From: Lingula anatina
Taxonomy: Eukaryota; Brachiopoda; Lingulata; Lingulida; Lingulidae
Direction: 5' to 3'
Assembly (NCBI RefSeq): GCF_001039355.2
Contig: NW_019775609.1
Location: 22,587-48,961, forward strand
Length of the DNA stretch: 26,375 nucleotides
Position numbers and translations under genes: made by a program
Part shown: positions 9,600 to 18,446 of the stretch, in pieces
Numbering within the stretch: the first letter of the stretch is position 1
Layout of the letters: each line of letters begins with the position of its first letter
Notes under the pieces: generated by a model
What the model saw: the letters and a program-made list of their open reading frames with translations, nothing else
The model's database searches: none
Told to the model about the DNA's origin: nothing

Positions 9600-9734
9600 A
9601 TGGCCGAAAATCAGAGAGCAACTTATCTTGTGGACTTGACTTCGGAAACGGGAAAGCGAAAGAGATACCTGGTATTGCCAGATATAGTCAGGATTTTCCC
9701 CGCCAAATACTCATATTTAATGAATTTCTACAAG
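9600..9734 (+). CDS. Possible first exon of an unknown gene
   Basis: An ATG in good context (CCAAGATGGCC) opens a 45-codon stretch, MAENQRATYLVDLTSETGKR and on, that ends exactly at a splice-donor-like AAG|GTAAAC. Without splicing the frame stops at about 9769. Codons look protein-like and the stretch is not repeated elsewhere in the window. I recognise no family and see no convincing second exon downstream. It starts 131 bases from the ORF1 start on the other strand. It may be a host gene's 5' exon, or chance, since CCAAGATGGCC is also the core of the dispersed repeat seen at 23797-24338. Confidence 0.3.
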
Positions 9735-9769
9735 GTAAACGGCATATTCCCCAGACTAACCAACCTTTA

Positions 9770-10030
9770 ATTTTCCTTTTTTTAACACTCGGCAAAACAC
9801 CGGCTTGGAAAATAAAGCGATCCACATGGCAACCAATATATTTTAGTCTGAATTATCGGGCGTTTAAAGAACGTGAAAAAATTGACGGAGAATTGCAATG
9901 AAGAACAATTTTAAAAAAGAAGAAAAAACGGTCCTATAAATAAGAAATCATTAGAAAGGCAGAAAATCGGAATCGACTTTCAAAGCTGTTATATTGACTT
10001 TTATCTTTTATCATTAAAGCATTATCTACC
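9770..10030. other. No feature recognised
   Basis: AT-rich sequence without a credible frame or repeat structure. It would be intron if the exon ending at 9734 is real. Confidence 0.4.
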
Positions 10031-10076
10031 ACGTGTGTTAAGATACTTCATGGTATATTACCACTTCATGGGATAA
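10031..10076 (+). repeat. Left arm of a 46-bp inverted repeat 6.3 kb apart
   Basis: This arm matches the reverse complement of 16328-16373 at 44 of 46 positions (core AAGATACTTCATGGTATATT). Short variants of CGACTTCAT-GGATAA continue to about 10167, and inverted ones occur at 16243-16320. The pair could be the ends of a large transposon or two insertions of one MITE. I see no target duplication. Confidence 0.8.
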
Positions 10077-10169
10077 ATGCTCTGATTTTACTGTCAAATC
10101 GACTTCATAGGATAAAATGCGACTTCATCTCCACATAAGATATTGCCTGCGACTTCATGAGATAATAGT

Positions 10170-10819
10170 GAAAAAGTACCTGTTGTTGGCTCAACGTTAT
10201 GAGAGAGAACGTTTTTGAAATATATTTTTTTGTACTGTATATATATTATCCAAAATGGGCAAACTGTACGTTTTAATTTACTTGTATGACTGAATAGGGT
10301 TTGTTTAGTGGTATGGGATGCATGTTTTGAGCAATTTTAAAATACACAGATATGTAGATGAGGATCCAGTATTTCTAAAAATCAGTAAATTATGGGAGAT
10401 TATGGTCAGCGTTGAAGCAAAGGGGATGCAGACCCCCTGGGCCCTCCCTTCCCAGATCCGATCCGCTTGATACATAAAACTAATGGATCAAGTATACCAG
10501 GCTATGAAAACATAATTTACGCGTAGGGGGGTTAGGCATACTTGTTGTTTAGCAGCCTAATTAACGTAAAAGATCTGCGAGATTAACAGGCTTGTAGATT
10601 GATATTTATTCAGAATAAATTGATGAATTGAAAAGTTAAGTTGCTAAGTACATGTAACCTTGTGTCTCAAGTATATTGCTCATGATTGCTTATTTCTTTT
10701 GTGCTTACACCTCACTTGAGCACTTGTAATTGATACCCTGTTACTTGGTTTTAATGTGAAAGATAAGAGCGTAAATTAACTACAGCACACTACTGCCTGG
10801 GGAGTCATTCCTTAAGATA
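10170..10819. other. No gene; possible degraded hAT-like end
   Basis: No credible frame is present. GCAGACCCCCTGGGCCCTCC at about 10428 resembles the interior of hAT-like MITEs such as the one at 8598-8817, but I see no terminal repeats. Confidence 0.3.
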
Positions 10820-13230
10820 GTTGTAAAGCCGCATTTTGCAACCAAAGAAATACGTGAAAACGCAATCTGCGACTGTAACGCATTTAGCAACCAATTTCAA
10901 TTAGAACTATTTGAAATTATTTTGAGATAGAATTGGGTTAGGAACGGGGTTGCCTTGACACCATAGGCTGAATCTGGTGCATGCCCCCGGGGTGGATGAT
11001 TTCTATTTTATACCTATCACAATTTCTGTCATCTCCCCCAAGCACACAACAATCAGTTTTTTATTGGATCCCTTGACCTACATTCAAGCACTCAGCTGTC
11101 CAGTGCTGTGTGCTGCCCTTTTCTTTTTCAAATTACTTAGGGGCCCAATCACAATCATAATGACAGTTGTAGAGCCACATTTTGCAACTGAACGCATTTT
11201 GCACCCAAAGAAAATCTTGAAAATGAGTTTTGCAACTGCAATGCATTTTTCAACCAGGATTTTTTGTAAGTCCCTGAAACGGTTTGAAGGACGGGGTGTG
11301 GTTGTCCCATAGGGTGGTTGATTGTAATTTTTACATCGTAATTTCTGCTATCTACCCGTAGATCTTTAGTAGTGTGACTTTGCAGTTCTTTGGTGGGGGG
11401 TATATATTTTTATATCGTTGTTACTGTTATCCTCTATCCATTAAAGTGAGGAACATGAGACGTTGGAGATATTTAAACTTGCCATTAGGGATGTGCACGT
11501 GTCCTTCGACTTTTTGGTGACAATGGGTGTTGCTCTCCCTATAGGGGTGGTTGATTATCTTTAAATTGTATTTTCTGCTATATACCCATAGGTCTTTGTG
11601 TTGAGGAAACTAAAATGTCGGGGTGGGCATAGGCACATCGTTTTTTTTGTTTTGTTTTGTTTTGTTTGTTTGTTTGTTTGTTTTTTTGTGTGTGACCTGG
11701 GGTGTGGCTGTCCCTGGGGATGGTTGACTTACATACTACCGTTAATTATTTCATCTCCTCTTAGACCATTCGAATTAGGAACATGAGTCTTTGGTGCATG
11801 AGTGGGCTACATGGGAATTTTAGTGTGACTTGGGGTGTGGCCGTCCCTAGGGGGTGGGGTGATTAGTGGTTTGTCAGACAATGAATAGCTGATTCCACAG
11901 ATTGCACTTAAGTCAGATTCATTGCAGAGTTGGACAGACCCAGCTATTACGATGTGTGAATCTGAAGGCGGTCTTCGAGGTAGGAAGGAAGGGGAAATGC
12001 AGAGAAAGCAGCAGACAGTACTTATTATTAACAGACCTTCAGTCGTATTCCTTAATATAGGTCAAGTTAATTAAAACCCATTCAAGACCCCATACTCTCA
12101 GGAATCCTAGGGTCCAAGTCCCGTTGTTCTTTAACATAAAACACACATGTTAATTACTTCTCTTGGGTAATAAACATTTTTGTTTTGTGTTAAGACACAA
12201 CAGCAGTTAAACGCTAGGATTCCTGATCGAGTGTGTGGGGCCTTGAATTAGTTTTTAATTGGATTTCCTGACCTATATTTATGCATGTGGCTTGAAGTCC
12301 ATTTAGTTCTGTATGTGCTTCTGCTGTTCTCTACATTTCTCAAGGACCCATGCACATTCATTAAAATGACTGGTTCATCAATCTCCGTTTCATGTTCCTT
12401 AAATTTTAAGGGTATAGATGGCAGAAATAACGACGTGAAAAATAGAATCAACCACACCTAGGATAGCCACACCTAAAATATTATACCAACATTCCCGGAA
12501 ACCATGCATATCCTCAATGGTAAGCTCATCAGCCCGGAAGGTTTCATGTTCCTAAGTGTAATGGCGTAAGGGTAGAAGCACAAATAACGAAGAAAAATTT
12601 AAAATCAACCTCCCCAGGGACGGCCACACCCAATGTCACAAAAACCCAGAAGGACCCATTCACATCCCCAAAGACAGGGTTTTCAATCCCCATAGCCTTA
12701 CGCTCCCAATTTCATTAGTCTAAGGGTAGATATCAGGAATAACAATGTCAATTAGACTCAAACGCCCACAGGGACCCCCCCCCCCCCCGAAAAAAAATCC
12801 GAAGTGCCCTTCCACATCCAAAATGGTATGTAACCATGTTTCATGTTCCTAGCATAAAATACGATGTAAAAATTAGAATAGACCACCCCCAGTATCAAGT
12901 TCCTAACTATGATGGTTTAGGAAGTAACAATGTGAAATAGATTATGCATGTATATAATTGTCCACCCCAGGGGAAGGCTTGACCAATGTCAGCGTACCTA
13001 GCCGAGACAACCCCGTCCCCATTCCAATCCTACCTCTATAGAACTTCACACTATTTACTGACCAAGAAAAAATTCTGGTTGCAAAATGCGTTCCGTTTGA
13101 AAAATTTTCACGATTTTCTTTGATTGCAAAATGCGTTGCAGTTGCAAAATGTGTTCATCTGCAAAAATGCGGCTCTAAATTTGTAAGCCGTGTTTTGCAA
13201 CTGAACCGGTTGCAAAATGCGGCTCTACAC
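10820..13230. repeat. Long imperfect inverted repeat (about 2.4 kb) with tandem units in its arms
   Basis: The outer ends match in inverse: GCCGCATTTTGCAACC at about 10829 and its complement near 13205. The centre matches too: CAGGAATCCTAG at 12099-12110 against CTAGGATTCCTG at 12214-12225, with homology continuing inward towards about 12165. The left arm has plus-orientation copies of a unit, starting near 10820, 11165, 11510, 11690 and 11820. The unit contains GCATTTTGCAACCAAAGAAA, then GGGGTGTGGYTGTCCC, GGTGGTTGATT and TTCTGCTATCTACCC. The right arm carries the same pieces in reverse near 12420-12480, 12590-12650, 12720-12780 and 12890-13230. The 111-codon frame at 10977-11312 falls inside units and is not a gene. 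Confidence 0.8.
11640..11690. repeat. (TTTTG)n/(TTTG)n microsatellite
   Basis: A T-rich run with TTTTG copies passes into TTTG copies inside the left arm of the long inverted repeat. Confidence 0.9.
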
Positions 13231-14528
13231 CAGTTTTATGAATCCCCAGCATTTCATTCTCCCCGAAATCTATCTGGACCGTTTCAAATCATTCAGATTT
13301 CAGACTTTCCGACCTTAAACGTTTTCATTAAGTATACTGACAGTCAATGAAAACACATCAAAAAACTTTCTTGTACTTTTCTACTCTTGTCCTTTTGCCG
13401 AGAATCGATTCCAACCATACAAACAATTACAAATGCATTAGTTTGGTCATAAGAGAGTGGGCTGACCACTCGGATGTTTAAAGTTTCCGCTTCCATTTTG
13501 TGATCAGCTGTTACAAAATCATGTGTTTTTCCTGATTGGTGTGAATTAATCAGGTTCAATATATGATGATTAATTAAGCCTATTTAAGGTAGTCACCAAA
13601 TCCAGTATGACACATGACAAAAAAGTTCATTCAATTCGAAACGTCTGACACTGGAAGAGCAACTGCGGGCCCTGGGGATACTAGAGGCTGGGCGGAACCA
13701 AAGAGATTTGATCACCTGACCTTGCATTTTCATGATCTTTTTCTAATGATCTTTTCTGACCTTTATTTCACCTTGTGTGACTGAATAATGGGTAATATTT
13801 CACACGAAAACTGTTATTTTCTCAATTTGCCAAAGACACTTAAAATATTATTTGATAAATAAATGATGCGTTTTCATTGACTGTCAGTATATATAGGCCA
13901 GGGGGTCTATCTTTTTAAACGACCGAAATATTCTCGAAATATTAATTATGTTGCCTATCAATAGAAAAGCTTATTTTGACAGCTTGTTATTGCAAGTCAT
14001 AACATTTATGTCATAGTTACATAAGAGATACTTCTATAACACGAATAATGGAATAGAGGGTTTGTTAAAGATATTGATGTACACCTAATGTGGAGCAAAA
14101 TTAAAACCTCTCTGCCTCTCTGTAGAGTTCTCTACCTACAATGGAAAGACATACATTCCTGCTACTGTGTACTAGCCACATCTATAAACCTGCCCCGTCA
14201 ATCAAATCACACATGGTCAGTTTTATGTCCTAGTTTAAAGGCAGGCAATGTGTTTATTTATAGACTTCGTTTGTCTTATACATATAGTGCCTTAGACCCG
14301 CCATGATTCAATGCCAAATATTGTCAGTTTTTAATCGTCCTGAAATCTCAAAACTACCTGTAAATGGGTAAAACAAAAAACTAGCTTTATGCTTTCAGTT
14401 ACAGGACCGAAGCTCTTGAAATAAAGTACATTATTGATAGAAGTTAATCTCACGGGTATCTACGAGAACATCTGAAAATAACAGCTTCATTAAACGAGAT
14501 AAAATACTCACTATCATGTGAGTGAGTA
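12898..14528 (+). repeat. Segmental duplication, copy 1 (contains a MITE)
   Basis: From AAGTTCCTAACTATGATGG to CATGTGAGTGAGTA this stretch matches 15065-16081 along its length, with scattered substitutions and small indels. The main difference is a 551-bp insertion at 13337-13887. Copy 1 is joined on the left to the long inverted repeat. Copy 2 begins 18 bases after an assembly gap, so the true left limit is unknown. Two uncollapsed haplotypes joined in the assembly are as likely as a real tandem duplication. Confidence 0.9.
13337..13887. mobile_element. MITE with 4-bp TATA target duplication and proven empty site
   Basis: The ends are CTGACAGTCAATGAAAAC and its exact complement; terminal matching extends to 23 bp with one mismatch. 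TATA flanks both sides (13333-13336 and 13888-13891). Copy 2 of the surrounding duplication has AAGTATATAGGCC with a single TATA at the same place, which gives the pre-insertion sequence and fixes the duplication at 4 bp. No transposase is encoded; the 71-codon minus-strand frame inside has no recognisable family. The superfamily is not certain. Confidence 0.9.
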
Positions 14529-14977
14529 CAGCTAGGCTTTTTAATCTGTTCTCACTACCGTGATCGTGTCTACGGACACGGTTACTCTTCACCGTGACCA
14601 AGCCTACCGCCCACTTTTTGAACAATGGAAGTAGGAGGATCGTTTAACAATGGATATTTAGCCAGTCGCGTGGCAGGAGAGCGTGTCCCGATCTCTCAAC
14701 CTGGCAGGGGGCGACCGTCGTATTCAGGAAGCGTGTGCATTTAGGCGTAATGGCATTAATAGCCGCTAATTGCTGTCCGGTAAATATTGTAACGCTTCTT
14801 ATTACTTCAAAAATCAAAACATCTACTTACTGTACTTCGTCAGTTAAACGGGAATATATAAAGCGGGTTTAGCAGAAAATACAAGGGGGCCCCAACCATT
14901 ACTTTCCCCCCGTCTACCGTCGTTAACTTTGACGTGTCGACACTAATGACCCCACCATCATCGCACTCTACCACTCT
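14529..14977. other. Unique sequence before the assembly gap; no gene seen
   Basis: No credible coding frame, and no counterpart after copy 2. A short dyad GTGTCTACGGACAC lies at about 14567-14580. Confidence 0.4.
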
Positions 14978-15047
14978 NNNNNNNNNNNNNNNNNNNNNNN
15001 NNNNNNNNNNNNNNNNNNNNNNNNNNNNNNNNNNNNNNNNNNNNNNN
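14978..15047. other. Assembly gap (70 N)
   Basis: Seventy consecutive N separate the two copies of the duplicated segment, so their order and spacing are not proven. Confidence 1.
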
Positions 15048-15064
15048 TTAATCCCCGACGTATC

Positions 15065-16081
15065 CAGTTCCTAACTATGATGGTTTAGGAAGTAACGATG
15101 TTAAATAGATTATGCATGTATATAATAAATTGTCCACCACAGGGAAAGCTTGACCAATGTAAGCGTACCTAGCCGAGACAACCCCGTCCCCATTCCAATT
15201 CTACCTCTATAGAAATTCACACTAGCTATTTATTGACTAAAAAAAGAAAAAAATCTGGTTGCAAAATTCGTTTTCACGATTTTCTTTGGTTGCAAAATGC
15301 GTTGCAGTTGCAAAATGCCGCTCTACATCGGTTTTATGATTCCCCAGCATTTTATTCTCCCCAACATCTATCTGGACAGTTGACCGTTTCAAATGATTCA
15401 GATTTCAGACTTTCCGACCTAAGCGTTTTCATTAAGTATATAGGCCAGGAGGTCAATCTTTTTAAACGACCGAGATATTTTCGAAACATTTATTGTTGCA
15501 TATCATAGAAAAGCCTATTTTTACAGCTTGTTATTGCAAGTCATAACATTTATGTCATAGTTACAAAAGAGATACTTCTATAACACGAATAATGGAATAG
15601 ACGGTTTGTTAAAGATATTAATGTACACTAAGTGTGGAGCAAAATAAAAACCTCTCTGCCTAGTAGAGTTCTCTACCTACAGTGGAAAGACATATATTCT
15701 AGCAACTGTGTACTAGCCACATCTATAAACCTGCGCCGTCAATCAAACCACACATGGTCAGTTTTATGCCCTAGTTTAAAGGAAGGCAATGTGTTTATTT
15801 ATACACTTCGTTTGTCTTATAAATCTAGTGCCTTAGACCCATCATGATTCAACGTCCAAATATTGTCAGTTTTTAATCGTCCTGAAATCTGAAAAATCTC
15901 AAAACTAAATGGGTAAAACAAAAAACTAGCTTTATGCTTTCCGTCACTGGACCGGAGCTCTTGAAATAAAGTACATTATTTAAATAGAAGTTAATCTCAC
16001 GGGTATCTACGAGAACATATGAAAATAACAGCTTCATTAAACTCCAACGAGATAAAATACGCACTATCATGTGAGTGAGTA
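15065..16081 (+). repeat. Segmental duplication, copy 2 (empty site)
   Basis: Second copy of 12898-14528 without the 551-bp MITE. Similarity ends at CATGTGAGTGAGTA (16068-16081), after which copy 2 continues into a C run and a CA-rich tract (16090-16130) while copy 1 continues differently. The 71-codon frame at 15632-15847 is the counterpart of 14088-14306, but it has lost the ATG (GTG instead) and shows mostly amino-acid-changing differences. Confidence 0.9.
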
Positions 16082-16327
16082 ATGTTATTCCCCCCCCCCC
16101 CATACCCCCCACCACACACACACACCCCATTTCAAATACACGCGTCACTCTGGAAATCATGGTCTAGAATGAAACATCATATCGACCTTTACGCCTAATT
16201 TCCACATCCAACCAGAACTGAAACATGTTTGGATACAATGTGCCATGAAGTGGTAATATACTACGATCTCCTAAGGGTCCTTATTTTTTAACCAATGAAG
16301 TCGCCTTCTATCATGAAGTAGTAATTC

Positions 16328-16373
16328 TTATCCTATGAAGTGGTAATATACCATGAAGTATCTTAACATACGT
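16328..16373 (-). repeat. Right arm of the 46-bp inverted repeat
   Basis: Reverse complement of 10031-10076 with two mismatches. CATGAAG/AATGAAG variants precede it from about 16243. Confidence 0.8.
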
Positions 16374-17189
16374 TATTTGAAAAATATGTTCCTTCTGACA
16401 TTTTGAACGCTCTAAATAATAACGTATGTAACAGACGGACTCTCTTTGTGGTTTAAAACGTTTTTATTCACATGACTAAAAATTTCACCCCGTAATAAAC
16501 GGTGATACATAATAAGATAAAATGACATTTAATAAATAATAAATATATAGTTCCTGTAACTGTTAATTACTTATAGTTCTATAGTTCTGTGATAACTTGA
16601 TATATACCTCCTTGATAAAGAAACAATTTACATAATGCAGAATATTACAGCTTACTGGGGCTTACCCTGATTTAATTCAAGGGCGTTTTATAAAGAGTGC
16701 TGGCAATACCAGTATTTGGCTTTGTCTGAAAACTAGAAAGTACAAAATACTGTAGTATAGCATAATGCAGTAGAGTTGGACACGTAAAAGACAAGATAGA
16801 ACAACAGATGCTAAATTGAACTAGAATTTACTTAAGTACCACATACAGACAGACGAACAGCAACTCCAGCCCTGTTTGAAAATCCGGCGCCAACGCCTTT
16901 TATAACGAGACGTCACATGACACAGACGCGGGAAGACAGTACAAAGGAACATAGACAAAGAAACATAGACAAAAGAACATAGACAAAACACCAATTAGAG
17001 GGCGTCAGAGTCCCAGCAAGTCACAAGACAAGGCAACTCGTATTTAGAATTCATTTTACCTAGCCTCTGTATTAACTATCTGAATTATCTCAAACAACGT
17101 ACTGTATACTCCGGTAAAATCTGTAATGTGACTTATAAAAACGCACCCATCAATACATGTATATATTTTGTGAGGAAATTGTGTCCAGT

Positions 17190-17243
<54 letters not shown>

Positions 17244-18446
17244 TACACTGTGTCACGATAAACGTTATTCCTTTTTTAGTGTCTGAAAATCAAGCAAAAC
17301 AACTTTCGTGACCATTTGCCACTTATTGGCTTATTTCATTACTTTTTACTATCTTATAATGTAACATTTGTATTTTTACAAATCAGGCATGTTGCTCCCA
17401 AAGTTTGCTTTTATTTTTTAAAAAACATCCAAACAGGAATGGTCATACTTTGCCCTTAACTCTGTTACGAAATTGCAATTTTTCACTTGCATATGTGATA
17501 CATTGTATGTGTCTACTGCTTGATTAAGGACTATATCATACTTAATTTCCAGCAATACATTCAAAAACATCTCTCAAAGCATAAAGCATGTCTGATCCCT
17601 GTGGTTTCTAAAATTAGAATATTACATACTTTGTTTGCCTACAGTTAGTGTGACTTACTTACAAATTGTTTTACGTGGTTCTTATATGATTGACAGAAAC
17701 CCTAAAGTGCCAATAATATTTTCTAATACTTAAAAAATCTCAGTAACTAAATACAAAATTGAACTTAAGACCTATTTAGAAGTTACCTAACCACCGTAAT
17801 GAAAAAATATTATTTTCTTATCTTAAAGAGAGGCAGTGGTGTCGGTAAAAATATTATTCTGTTCCTCTCTGAGTAGTCTTTAGAAAAATATAAATAGTTT
17901 TTCAGTTTTTCAAAGTTAATATTTTTCATATTTGGTACCTTTCATGGGATGACCGTAAACAGCAATGCTTAAATAAGTGATATTGGTTTCATGGATTTTA
18001 TAAAGGTACTTTTGTAGAGAGTTGTTTTGTAAGGCAAAAGTGGGATATATATATATATATCTGATTATGACAGTATCACTCTTGTCATATATATGTTGCC
18101 TTTGAAATACCCAAGGTTACACAGATAAGGATGTGGAAAGCAGCTAGAAACAAACTCCCTCAAGAATCTATGTAATTGAAACCCACAAAACTTCTATGGA
18201 AAATGCTCTGCATATTGAATTTGTATTTCCCATGTTAGGATTTCTTTGGATATTATGTATGTTATTTTGGGAACTTCAAAGAAATCCAATGCGGCATTGC
18301 AATTTGTTTCAAATCAAACTATATTAAGGTCAATAATGTTTAAGGTTTAGTATCTCGATTGGCATCTGAAACATACCGGCCCAAGTCGTAATATTAGCAT
18401 GTACTAGTGTATATACGTATTATCTTATTCTGTTACCTGTTTTTAG
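16374..18446. other. AT-rich non-coding stretch upstream of the receptor exon
   Basis: Probably intron of the receptor gene for at least its right part, because the exon at 18447 starts with an acceptor. It holds three copies of AACATAGACAAA (about 16946-16989), a TA microsatellite (17196-17240), a short AT run (about 18044-18060) and an 11-bp inverted repeat GGATTTCTTTG / CAAAGAAATCC (about 18239-18291). I found no exon for the missing first half of the lectin domain. Confidence 0.5.

Noticed and set aside
10977-11312. 111-codon plus-strand frame
   Set aside because: It lies across units of the long inverted repeat, including repeated non-coding motifs, and matches no family.
14088-14306. 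72-codon frame also open in the duplicate at 15632-15847, with an in-frame 3-nt indel
   Set aside because: The duplicate has GTG in place of ATG, and most differences change amino acids, so there is no sign of selection on a protein.
16680-17000. Possible LTR or promoter with TATA-like and CRE-like (GACGTCA) motifs
   Set aside because: Single motifs only, no TG...CA ends, no second LTR and no coding part nearby.
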